Shown here piece by piece: positions 24,870-32,511 of a stretch of DNA of 64,000 nt. A program made the translations under genes and the position numbers. Location: positions 6,014,001 through 6,078,000 of the forward strand of contig NZ_CP063373.1 of the NCBI RefSeq assembly GCF_015160855.1, written 5' to 3'. The notes beneath the pieces are model-generated. The model saw nothing but the letters and a program-made list of their open reading frames with translations, did no database searches and was not told where the DNA came from. This DNA is from Streptomyces ferrugineus (GTDB lineage: Bacteria > Actinomycetota > Actinomycetes > Streptomycetales > Streptomycetaceae). The stretch's first letter is position 1; each line of letters begins with the position of its first letter.

Positions 24870-26361
24870 GGTCCACTCCTTCGATGGAGGCGATCAGCTC
24901 GTGGTCGCGCCAGCCCGCCGGGTGCTCGGCGACGACACGGCCGTGGAAGAGGACGAGGACGCGGTCGCAGCGGCGCAGGTCGTCGAGTTCGTCGGAGACG
25001 ACGAGTACGGCGATGCCGTCCTCACGGGCGCTGTCCACGCGGGCCAGCAGGGACTCCTTGGACCTCACGTCGACGCCGGCGGTGGGGTTGATCAGCACGA
25101 GCAGCCGGGGGTCGCGGGCGAGGGCGCGGGCCATGACGACCTTCTGCGCGTTGCCGCCGGACAGGTCGGAGACGGGCTGGTCGGGGCCCTCGGTGTGGAT
25201 GTCGAGGCGTTCGATGAGAGCGGTGGCGAAGCCGCGCTTGCGGTCGGTGCCGACGAGGCCGAAGCGCCCGAGCCGGTCCAGGACGGTCATCGTGGCGTTG
25301 TCGCCGACGGTCATGCCGAAGACCAGGCCCTGGTCGTGCCGGTCGCGGGGCACACAGGCGACACCGGCCCTGAGGGCGGCCCGCACATCGCCGAACGGCA
25401 GCCGCCTGCCGCCCAGTTGGGCCGTCCCGCCGGTCGGGGTGTGCAGCCCGGCGAAGGACTCGGCGAGCTCGACCTTGCCGCTGCCGCTGATGCCGGCGAG
25501 TCCGACGACCTCGCCGCGGCGGACGGTGAGGTCGATGTTCCGGTACGCCGGTGAGGTGAGCCCGCGGGCTTCGAGCAGGACGGGGGCGTCGTGGTCGACG
25601 TCCCGGGGGTCGACGGCCTGCTCGGCGATGGCCTCCAGGGACTCCCCCGCCATGGCCTCCACCAGGGCCCGGCGCGGCAGTTCGGCGACCGGGGCGGTGG
25701 TGATCCAGCGGGCGTCGCGCAGGACCGTGACGGTCTGGCAGACCTCGTACACCTCCTGGAGGTGGTGCGAGATGAACAGGAAGGTGACGCCGGAGTCCTG
25801 CAGCGCCCGCATGCGCCCGAACAGCCGCTCGATCTCGCGGTTGTCGAGCTGGGCGGTGGGCTCGTCGAGGATGATGAAGCGGGCGCCGAAGCTGAGCGCC
25901 CGGGCGATCTCCACCATTTGCCGGTCCTCGACCTTGAGGTCCGAGGTGCGGGCCTCGGGGTCGACGTGCACGTCCCAGGTGGCGAGGAGTTCGGCGGCCT
26001 CGGTGCGCAGCCTTCGCCAGTTGATGAAGCCGCGCCGGAGCGGCTGACGGTTGATGAAGAGGTTCTCGGCGACCGTCAGTTCGGGGACGACGGTGGGCTT
26101 CTGGTAGACGCAGGCCACCTTGCGGCGCCAGGCGTCGCGGTCGGCCAGGGCGGGTGCCGGTTGGCCGTCGAAGCGGACCTCGCCCGCGTCGGCGGCCTGG
26201 AGTCCGGTGAGGATGTTGACCAGGGTCGACTTGCCGGCGCCGTTGCGGCCGACGAGGGCGTGGGACTCGCCGGGCAGGACGGTGAGGCGTCCGTCGGCGA
26301 GGGCGGTGGTGGGGCCGTAGCGCTTGACGATGCCCCGCGCGTCGACGAGTGGCGTTGTCAT
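24862..26361 (-). CDS. Sugar ABC transporter ATP-binding protein (CUT2 tandem ATPase)
   Basis: A 499-residue protein with two fused nucleotide-binding domains, as in RbsA. The first has Walker A GRNGAGKST (about 37), a signature region SDLKVEDRQMVEIARAL (degenerate), and FIILDEPTAQLD. The second has GISGSGKVELAESFAG (Walker A region without the usual KST), LSGGNAQKVVMARAL and LLVLINPTAGVD. This asymmetry is normal for the family: the first site hydrolyses ATP while the second is degenerate. ATG 26361 overlaps the stop of the binding-protein gene (ATGA). Confidence 0.9.
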   Translation of the reverse strand: MTTPLVDARGIVKRYGPTTALADGRLTVLPGESHALVGRNGAGKSTLVNILTGLQAADAGEVRFDGQPAPALADRDAWRRKVACVYQKPTVVPELTVAENLFINRQPLRRGFINWRRLRTEAAELLATWDVHVDPEARTSDLKVEDRQMVEIARALSFGARFIILDEPTAQLDNREIERLFGRMRALQDSGVTFLFISHHLQEVYEVCQTVTVLRDARWITTAPVAELPRRALVEAMAGESLEAIAEQAVDPRDVDHDAPVLLEARGLTSPAYRNIDLTVRRGEVVGLAGISGSGKVELAESFAGLHTPTGGTAQLGGRRLPFGDVRAALRAGVACVPRDRHDQGLVFGMTVGDNATMTVLDRLGRFGLVGTDRKRGFATALIERLDIHTEGPDQPVSDLSGGNAQKVVMARALARDPRLLVLINPTAGVDVRSKESLLARVDSAREDGIAVLVVSDELDDLRRCDRVLVLFHGRVVAEHPAGWRDHELIASIEGVDHG

Positions 26362-27437
26362 TTGACCGTGTTGCCCCAGAGCTTGGGGTCGTCGACGTTG
26401 TCCTTGGTGACCAGCGGCGCGGGCAGCTGGTCCTCCAGGATGCCGCTGGGGAGTTCGACGATGGTCGAGTCGTGGTCGGTCGGGCCGGGCTCGAACTTCT
26501 TCCCCTCCATCGCCGCCTTGATGTAGTACATGCCGTACTTGGCGTACAGGTCGGCGGGCTGGGAGACGGTCGCGTCGATCTCGCCCTTGCGGATGGCGTC
26601 GTACTCCTGCGGGATGCCGTCGTTGGAGACGATGGTGATGTGACCGGCCTGGCCGGCCTTCTTCAGCATGCCCTTCGACTTCAGGGTCTGCAGGGTCGGC
26701 GCGAGGTAGACGCCGCCGGCCTGCATGTAGATGCCCTTGATGTCGGGGTTGGCGTTCAGCAGGGTGTCCAGCTTGGAGGCCGCGGCGTCGGACTCCCACT
26801 TGGCCGGTATCTCCAGCACCTTCAGCTTGGGGAAGTTCTTCTTCACGCAGGCGCGGAACGCCTCGGAGCGGTCGCGGCCGTTGACCGAGGCCAGGTCGCC
26901 CATGATCTGCACGACCTTGCCGGAGGGGATCTGCTCGCCGAGGTACTGGCAGGCCTTCTCGCCGTACGCCACGTTGTTGGCGCGCACCACCATCGCGACC
27001 TTGCCCTTGTCGGGCGCCACGTCGACGGCGACGACCGGCACCCCCTTGCGCTCGGCCTGGTCGAGGCCGGCTTCGATGGCGGCGCTGTCCAGCGGGGCGA
27101 CGACCAGGCCCTTGACGCCCTGGTTGAGCTGGTTGTTGATGTCGGTGATCTGCTGGGAGGGGTCGCTGTTGGAGTTGACCGTCTTGAGCGCGTCGACGCC
27201 TTCGGAGTCGGCCATCTTCGGCACGTAGTCGTTGTACGACTGCCAGAACGGCGAGGTCAGCAGGGGCAGGATCACCCCGACCTTGCCGCTGCCGCCCCCG
27301 CCTTCGGCACTGGTCGCGCCGGTGTCGTTGGTACTTCCGCATGCGGCGAGCACGAGCGAGGCGCCGGCGACCGCCGCCACCGCGCCGACGATCCGGGTCC
27401 TGTTCCGCTTCCTCTTGCTCACTGTCCTGCCGGGCAT
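26358..27437 (-). CDS. Sugar ABC transporter substrate-binding lipoprotein
   Basis: A 359-residue periplasmic-binding-protein-like lipoprotein (RbsB/Peripla_BP_4 type). The signal peptide ends in the lipobox VLAACGS (Cys about residue 33). The mature domain has VGVILPLLTSPFWQSYNDYV, QGVKGLVVAPLDSAAIEAGL and ITIVSNDGIPQEYDAIRKGEIDATVSQ. It would capture the sugar, probably L-fucose, outside the membrane. First gene of the eight-gene operon. I start at ATG 27437 (GAGGAG upstream); the frame is open to 27581 but would cross the operator region. Confidence 0.9.
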   Translation of the reverse strand: MPGRTVSKRKRNRTRIVGAVAAVAGASLVLAACGSTNDTGATSAEGGGGSGKVGVILPLLTSPFWQSYNDYVPKMADSEGVDALKTVNSNSDPSQQITDINNQLNQGVKGLVVAPLDSAAIEAGLDQAERKGVPVVAVDVAPDKGKVAMVVRANNVAYGEKACQYLGEQIPSGKVVQIMGDLASVNGRDRSEAFRACVKKNFPKLKVLEIPAKWESDAAASKLDTLLNANPDIKGIYMQAGGVYLAPTLQTLKSKGMLKKAGQAGHITIVSNDGIPQEYDAIRKGEIDATVSQPADLYAKYGMYYIKAAMEGKKFEPGPTDHDSTIVELPSGILEDQLPAPLVTKDNVDDPKLWGNTVK

Positions 27438-27481
27438 CTGGCGGCTCCTCGTTGAGCTTGTTCGAGCAGATGACCGCATAC

Positions 27482-27493
27482 TTATCAGACCAC
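27482..27493 (-). promoter_or_regulatory. FadR-type GntR operator half of a pair (importer side)
   Basis: On the minus strand this reads GTGGTCTGATAA, a two-mismatch version of the TGGTC-N-GACCA palindrome typical of FadR-subfamily GntR regulators. It lies about 45 bp upstream of the binding-protein start, where it would overlap the promoter of the fucose operon. Confidence 0.6.
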
Positions 27494-27544
27494 TCCCTCG
27501 GAAGAACACCCTCCAGAGCCACTTTTCCAGGGATCTGACCGATA

Positions 27545-27557
27545 GTGGTCCGACCAC
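27545..27557 (+). promoter_or_regulatory. FadR-type GntR operator (regulator side)
   Basis: GTGGTC-C-GACCAC is a perfect 13-bp palindrome containing the TGGTC-N-GACCA core used by FadR-like repressors. A -10-like TACACT follows at 27567-27572. It lies 45 bp upstream of the GntR start, implying autoregulation plus shared control with the divergent operon. Confidence 0.8.
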
Positions 27558-27601
27558 CTCCGGGGCTACACTGCGGCGCACCGGGCGACAGGAGGCATGG
27601 C

Positions 27602-28303
27602 GTGGATGAGACAGCCCCGCAGAAGGGCACCGTGACGCAGCGCGCCATCGAGCAGATCAAGGCGATGATCGCGGAGGGACGCCTCGAGCCCGGCCAGCGG
27701 CTGCCGACCGAGCGCGATCTGGCGGCGCGGCTCGGCATCTCCCGCAGCTCGATGCGCGAGGCGATCCGCGCGCTGACCGTGATGGGGGTGCTGGAGGCCC
27801 GGCACGGTTCGGGCATCTACGTCACCCAGCTCGAGGCCGGCGATCTGCTGGAGACGTTCGGCGTGGTGGCCGACCTCTCGCGGGGCCCGCGGCTGGTGGA
27901 GCTGCTGGAGGTGCGGCGCATCCTGGAGTCGACGGCGACCGCCATGGCGGCGGCGCGGATCACACCGGACCAGCTCGCGGAGGTCGAGAAGCATCTGACG
28001 GCGATGAACGCCACGGACGACCCCGAGGAGATCCTCGCCCACGATCTGGCGTTCCACCGCGAGATCGCGGTCGCCGCGGGCAACGACACCATGGCCGCGA
28101 TCCTGGAGGGCCTGTCGTCGCGCACCTTCCGGGCCCGCGTGTGGCGGGGCTACCAGGAGGAGGGCGCCTTCACCCGCACCCGCCGCGAACACGCCGCGAT
28201 CCACCGCGCCCTGGTGGCTCGCGACCCGGAGGCGGCCCGGGCCGCGGCGGCCGCACATGTCGGCGAGGTCGAGGAGTGGCTGAGGGCGCAGCTCGGCGGC
28301 TGA
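27602..28303 (+). CDS. GntR-family regulator, FadR subfamily (probable fucose-operon regulator)
   Basis: A 233-residue regulator. Residues 15-75 form the GntR winged helix (IKAMIAEGRLEPGQRLPTER, LAARLGISRSSMREAIRAL, GVLEARHGSGIYV). Residues 95-225 form the all-helical FCD effector domain with the metal-binding pattern D..FH (DLAFHREIAVAAGN) and H residues in EHAAIHRALV and AAAAHVGEVEEWL. FCD domains sense small carboxylates, so fuconate or 2-keto-3-deoxy-fuconate is a natural effector candidate. The GTG at 27602 follows AGGAGG. It is divergent from the importer operon, with operator-like palindromes between. Confidence 0.9.
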   Translation: MDETAPQKGTVTQRAIEQIKAMIAEGRLEPGQRLPTERDLAARLGISRSSMREAIRALTVMGVLEARHGSGIYVTQLEAGDLLETFGVVADLSRGPRLVELLEVRRILESTATAMAAARITPDQLAEVEKHLTAMNATDDPEEILAHDLAFHREIAVAAGNDTMAAILEGLSSRTFRARVWRGYQEEGAFTRTRREHAAIHRALVARDPEAARAAAAAHVGEVEEWLRAQLGG

Positions 28304-28329
28304 CACCCGCCCCCGTCGGCCACCGGGTC

Positions 28330-29007
28330 CTACGGCCGCACGTCGAAGCCGTGGGCCTCGCCGAGCCGGTCCAGGGACACCTGGCCGGGGATGCCGTCGG
28401 CGTCCGTTCCGCTGAAGCCGCACCGGTGCTGCCAGTCGGAGTACGCCTTGACGGTCGCCCCGCCGAAGTGGCCGTCGGCGTACCGTGCGGCGAGCAGGCC
28501 CTCCGCGACGAGTGCCTTCTCCACGGTGCGCACGCCCGGGTACGACACCGGTGTGCCGGCCCGGTCCGGGTCGTGCAGGGCCGCGGCGATCACCTTCGAC
28601 AGGTCGATCACCGGCCGCGGGCCCGGCACGGTGGGCGAGCCGCCGGGGCGCGGGGCACCCTTGCGCACCCAGGCGTACAGATGCTCACCGGGGCACTGTG
28701 TGGCGAAGCCGTCCCGGTGCCCCTTGATCTCCTTGCCGGCACCGTGGCGGCGCAGCAACTCGATGCCGTCGCGGACCGCGCCCAGCATCGCCTCCGTCGG
28801 CTTGGTCAGTCCCTCCGATCCGACCAGGCCGCAGATCGCGTAGTGGGCGCGGTTGAGTTCCTGGTCGCCGTTGGCCCCGGTGCGCTTGCCGAGGCCGCGT
28901 CCCTCCAGGAGATGGCCGTGCGGGCAGGCGCCGTAGTTGTAGGCGATGTCCGAGTAGTTCTCCGTCTCGTTCGCGAGATGGTCCTTCCGGATCGCTTTCC
29001 ATTTGAT
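28330..29007 (-). pseudogene. Truncated PGRP-type N-acetylmuramoyl-L-alanine amidase
   Basis: The frame encodes the C-terminal two thirds of a PGRP amidase: IRKDHLANETENYSDIAYNY, HGHLLEGRGLGKRTGANGDQ, AHYAICGLVG and GHRDGFATQCPGEHLYAWV (zinc His/Cys end). A peptidoglycan-binding-like tail (about 100 residues) follows, ending GIPGQVSLDRLGEAHGFDV. The N-terminal part that should carry the first zinc His is absent. The frame is open upstream to the stop of the next gene (29218), but it contains no ATG, GTG or TTG before ATG 28788, which lies inside the domain. I therefore call it a 5'-deleted remnant; expression from 28788 would give only a fragment. Confidence 0.75.
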
Positions 29008-29071
29008 CGGCGCGGGCGGTGCGGGTGCCCGTGCCGCGGTTGATCGAGCGGGGCAGCACGGGGGTCGCGCG

Positions 29072-29217
29072 GGGCGCGTGACCAGCGCGGCTGGGGTGTG
29101 TGTCGAGTGTTCCGTCGTCCGCGCGAAGCGGGGCGCGGCGACGTCGTGAGGGTGCCTCCCGCCCGAGCCGTGTGAAGCACGGTTCGGAGATGGTACCGGG
29201 CGCGTGACCAGCGTGGC
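29072..29217. repeat. 20-bp direct repeats (one mismatch) flanking a hairpin-bearing segment
   Basis: The copies at 29072-29091 and 29198-29217 share the core GGCGCGTGACCAGCG and differ at one base. They are 126 bp apart and lie between the decayed amidase and the next gene. The segment between carries GAGCCGTG-TGAAG-CACGGTTC (29165-29185), a tight hairpin resembling the base of a group II intron domain V but lacking its distal helix. The segment has no coding potential I can see. Confidence 0.6.
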
Positions 29218-29775
29218 CTAGGACAGCGGCAGACCGCCGAGGCCCGTTCGGCTGACGCCACGGGGTGAGAAGGTGATCGGCCCGATCCAGCCATGGCGAA
29301 TGACGGCGATCTGGGACGGCAGCGGGGTCAGCGGATCGACGGCTCTGCCCCGCGACCAGTTCGCGAACAGCCCCTCGGTGGTCTCGACGGCGGTCACCAC
29401 CATGGTCACCTTGAGCTCTCCGTCACTCCAGGTGTTCCACAGGGCCCAGCCCTCGGGCCTGGGCTCCACGCCGATCCGCGCGCACACCTCCTCGTACGTC
29501 TCCTCCACCCCGGCCGGCATGACCCCGGGCTTGAGCACGCAGGCTCCGACGAGCCGGATCCGGGGCCGGTCGTCCTCCAGGCAGCCGTCGCCGTCGAAGT
29601 GGTGGTGCCGCAGCACCCGGGCCAGCGCGTTCACGCTGCGCTGGAGCGGGGTCGCGCCCTCGGGGTCGTCCAGGTACGAGAGCCAGCCCTCGTCGGAGGC
29701 CGCCTCTCGGACCCGCAGCGCGAGGCGTTCGATCTCCCGGAGATGGTCCAGCTCGCCGAGTTCGAGGGACGTCAT
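29218..29775 (-). CDS. Hypothetical protein, coupled to serine hydrolase gene
   Basis: A 185-residue protein of no family I recognise. The N-terminal half is helical and charged (LRVREAASDEGWLSYLDDPE, LARVLRHHHFDGDG). The C-terminal half is strand-like, with WALWNTWSDGELKVTMVVTAVET and AVIRHGWIGPITFSPRG. No signal peptide or membrane helix. The ATG at 29775 overlaps the stop of the serine hydrolase gene (ATGA), so it is translated with it. Its stop abuts the direct repeat at 29198-29217. Confidence 0.65.
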   Translation of the reverse strand: MTSLELGELDHLREIERLALRVREAASDEGWLSYLDDPEGATPLQRSVNALARVLRHHHFDGDGCLEDDRPRIRLVGACVLKPGVMPAGVEETYEEVCARIGVEPRPEGWALWNTWSDGELKVTMVVTAVETTEGLFANWSRGRAVDPLTPLPSQIAVIRHGWIGPITFSPRGVSRTGLGGLPLS

Positions 29776-30902
29776 GACGGGAACCCTTCGGCGCGCAGCC
29801 CCTGAAGGCCCTCGTAGGCGGCCGTGACGCTCTCCATCCCCCGGGTGTCCTCGGCGGGCTCGCGCATCTGGTGTGTCACATACGCCACCGCCAACCGGTT
29901 GTCGGGCTCGATCATCACCAGCGACCCGCCCCAGCCGCCCCAGCCGTACGCGCTGCCGAACAGGCCGAAGCCCAGCCCCCACCGCATCGGCATCCCCAGC
30001 ACACGGTCGTCGCCGTCGAACTGCTCCGCCCCGGCACGGTCGCAGCCGGCCCGGGACAGCAGCCGTACGCCGTTCACCTCTCCCCCGCAGGCCAGGACCG
30101 ACTGCACCAGCGCGACCGAGCGGGCGTTGCCGTATCCGCTCGCCGCCGGGATCTGCGCGCGGCGCCAGGCCGGGCTGTTGCCGTCCCGGACGCGCATCCC
30201 GTTGCCCGCCACGGAACCCTCCGGGTTGCCGGGCGCGCTCGACGCGTAGTCCTCGTCCTGCCCCGCCGGCGGGATCGCCGGCGCGACCCGATGGTCGTGC
30301 TCGGCCGCGAGCCCGATGTGGAAGTCCGCGCCCAGCGGCCCGGTCACCTCCTCGGCGAGGAACTCCCCCACGCTGCGTCCCGTGATCCGGCGCACCACCT
30401 CGCCGACGAGGAAGCCCTGGGTGAGCGAGTGATAGCCGGCCGCGGTGCCGGGCTCCCATCGGGGAGCCCGCGCGGCGAGCCGGGCCGTGGCGGAGGGCCA
30501 GTCGTAGAGGTCGGCCACCGATCCGTCCCAGTCGGGCAGGCCGGCGGTGTGCGAGAGCAGCTGCCGTACCAGCACCTTCTCCTTGCCCGCCGCCGCGAAC
30601 TCCGGCCAGTACCGGGCGACCGGTGCGTCCGGGTCGAGTGCGCCGCGGTCGGCCAGGACGAGGGCGCACAGCGCGGTCATCGTCTTGGTCACGGACCAGA
30701 CGTTGACGATGGTGTCGCGCTGCCACGGGACGGTGCGGTCGGCGTCCGCGAATCCGCCCCAGACGTCCACGACCGGCCTGCCGTCCACGAACACGGCTGC
30801 GGAACCGCCCGCGTCACCCGCGTCCAGCATGGCGGCGAGCGCGTTCGGGACGGCGCGGAAGAGGTCGTCGTAGGACCCCTGGATGTCGGCCATGTGCCCC
30901 AT
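29772..30902 (-). CDS. Serine hydrolase, class C beta-lactamase/esterase family
   Basis: A 376-residue penicillin-binding-protein-fold hydrolase. SVTK (about residue 70) supplies the Ser/Lys pair in NVWSVTKTMTALCALVLAD, and YHS in AAGYHSLTQGFLVGEVV gives the catalytic Tyr. The third motif, normally HxG/KTG, reads GWGGWGGS. No signal peptide is evident, so a cytoplasmic esterase (EstB-like) is more likely than a drug-resistance lactamase. It lies 35 bp downstream of the fucosidase gene on the same strand. ATG 30902 or ATG 30893 could be the start; neither has a strong ribosome site. Confidence 0.85.
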   Translation of the reverse strand: MGHMADIQGSYDDLFRAVPNALAAMLDAGDAGGSAAVFVDGRPVVDVWGGFADADRTVPWQRDTIVNVWSVTKTMTALCALVLADRGALDPDAPVARYWPEFAAAGKEKVLVRQLLSHTAGLPDWDGSVADLYDWPSATARLAARAPRWEPGTAAGYHSLTQGFLVGEVVRRITGRSVGEFLAEEVTGPLGADFHIGLAAEHDHRVAPAIPPAGQDEDYASSAPGNPEGSVAGNGMRVRDGNSPAWRRAQIPAASGYGNARSVALVQSVLACGGEVNGVRLLSRAGCDRAGAEQFDGDDRVLGMPMRWGLGFGLFGSAYGWGGWGGSLVMIEPDNRLAVAYVTHQMREPAEDTRGMESVTAAYEGLQGLRAEGFPS

Positions 30903-30937
30903 CCAGCCCGCGCGGCCCCTCCCCGGTCAACCGAATT

Positions 30938-32482
30938 TCAGACCCGCGACCGGTACAGCCCGAACTCCACGAGCCGCGCCGCGGCGCGCGAACCGGTCAC
31001 CCGCACCCGCCACCGCCGAGCCCGCACCGGTGCCGCCAGCAGGAGGATCCGGCTCGCGCCGATCACCCCGGCCCGGGTCACCTCCGTCCAGGCCCCGTCG
31101 CGCCGCGCCTCGACGACGAAGCTCTCCACCTGCTGCCCGTACCGGATGTCCTCCGCCAGCCGGATCCGGTCCACCTCCCGCTCCCGGCCGAGGTCGACCG
31201 TCACCCGGCCCGGCGAGGCGCTGGTCCGGGCGTCGCGGGCCAGGTCCTCCGGGAGTTCGCGGTCCACGCGCTCGCGGAACTCCCGCAGCCGCGCCACGTC
31301 GGCGGCGGGCAGCAGGCCGTTCGTGTCCGGTGGGACGTTGAGCAGCAGCACCGAGTTGCGGCCCACGGACCGGAAGTAGATGTCCGTCAACCGCTCGACG
31401 CTCTTGGGCTGTTGGTCGGCGTGGTAGAACCAGCCGTCGCGGATGGAGACGTCGCATTCGGCCGGCCACCACTGGAGGTGGTCCGCCGTCGGCCGCGCCT
31501 TGACCAGCGCGGCGCGGCTGCCCATGTCGGGGGCGTCGTACGCGAGGGCGTAGTCGGTCCGGCCGTAGTCCTTCTCCTGTACCGGGACGACGCTCCACTC
31601 GTCCTCGCGCGCCAGCCCGCCCTCGTTGCCGACCCAGCGCACGTCCGGTCCCGAGACGGCGATCACGGCGTCCGGCGCGAGCGAGCGGACGAGGGTGTAC
31701 CAGCTGTCCCAGTCGTACTTCTCCACCTTGTCCGGCGGGATGCGCCCCTGCGCTCCGTCGAACCACACCTCGTCGATCGGCCCGTACTCGGTGAGGACCT
31801 CGTAGAGCTGGTTGAGCATATGGGCGCCGTAGTCGGTGGCCGGAAGGGTGTACGACCTCGGTGGTGTGCGGTCGTCGCCCTCGACGAGGGTGGGGATGGT
31901 GCGGTCGGCGCGGGCGCTGCCGTTGGCGTAGACGCCGTGGAGGTACTGGTTCTCGTCGGCGGGTGAGATGTAGACGCCGACCTTGACGCCGTGGCGGCGC
32001 ATGGAGTCGGCGAAGGAGCGCAGGACGTCGCCCCTGCCGTCGCGCCAGGTGCTGGACGCCACCGAGTGGTCGGTGTAGCGGGACTGGTGGAGCACGAAGC
32101 CGTCGTGGTGCTTGACGGTGAGGATGGCGAGCTTGAAACCGCCGTCGCGCAGGGCGCGGGCCCACTGGTCGGTGTCGAGGCCGGCCGGCTGGAACACGTC
32201 CGGGTCCTCGTCGCCGGTGCCCCACTCCAGGCCGGTGAAGGTGTTCACGCCGAAGTGCAGGAACGCGGTGCGCTCCAGGCGCTGCCAGGCGATCTGCCGT
32301 GCGGTGGGGCGGACCTGGGAGGCTTTTCGGACGAGGTCGGCCTCGGTGTCGTCGGGGCCGACGGGGATGCGGTAGTGGGGGTCCTGCGACACAGGCGCGG
32401 GCGCCGCGAGGGCGGGTCCGGTGGCGCCGGTCGCGGCGAGGGCGGCGGCTGTCGCGACGAAGACGCGTCGGGAAACGGCCAT
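30938..32482 (-). CDS. Secreted alpha-L-fucosidase, GH29 (probable 1,3/1,4-specific subgroup B)
   Basis: A 514-residue exported enzyme. It has a Tat-like signal (SRRVFVATAAALAAT), a GH29 barrel (about 55-380) with FLHFGVNTFTGLEWG, LTVKHHDGFVLHQSRYT and the nucleophile D242 in IDEVWFDGAQG. A beta-sandwich carbohydrate-binding (F5/8-type) domain (about 410-512) follows. The HFGVNTFT and KHHDGF pattern is that of GH29 subgroup B, which releases alpha-1,3/1,4-linked fucose from Lewis-type branches; Streptomyces are known to secrete such an enzyme. It follows the GH20 gene by 29 bp. The L-fucose it frees would feed the oxidation operon 3.5 kb away. ATG 32482 has GAGGAG. Confidence 0.88.
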   Translation of the reverse strand: MAVSRRVFVATAAALAATGATGPALAAPAPVSQDPHYRIPVGPDDTEADLVRKASQVRPTARQIAWQRLERTAFLHFGVNTFTGLEWGTGDEDPDVFQPAGLDTDQWARALRDGGFKLAILTVKHHDGFVLHQSRYTDHSVASSTWRDGRGDVLRSFADSMRRHGVKVGVYISPADENQYLHGVYANGSARADRTIPTLVEGDDRTPPRSYTLPATDYGAHMLNQLYEVLTEYGPIDEVWFDGAQGRIPPDKVEKYDWDSWYTLVRSLAPDAVIAVSGPDVRWVGNEGGLAREDEWSVVPVQEKDYGRTDYALAYDAPDMGSRAALVKARPTADHLQWWPAECDVSIRDGWFYHADQQPKSVERLTDIYFRSVGRNSVLLLNVPPDTNGLLPAADVARLREFRERVDRELPEDLARDARTSASPGRVTVDLGREREVDRIRLAEDIRYGQQVESFVVEARRDGAWTEVTRAGVIGASRILLLAAPVRARRWRVRVTGSRAAARLVEFGLYRSRV

Positions 32483-32511
32483 GGGAAGGCTCCTCGGGTC
32501 AGGTCCTCAGG

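Noticed and set aside
24862..27816. One long minus-strand frame that would join the ABC ATPase to upstream sequence
   Set aside because: Only the part from 26361 on encodes ATPase domains; the upstream part is a shadow of the binding-protein gene, which has its own signal peptide and ribosome site.
29772..30902. Antibiotic-resistance beta-lactamase
   Set aside because: No signal peptide is visible and the third active-site motif is not KTG; an EstB-like esterase is more likely.
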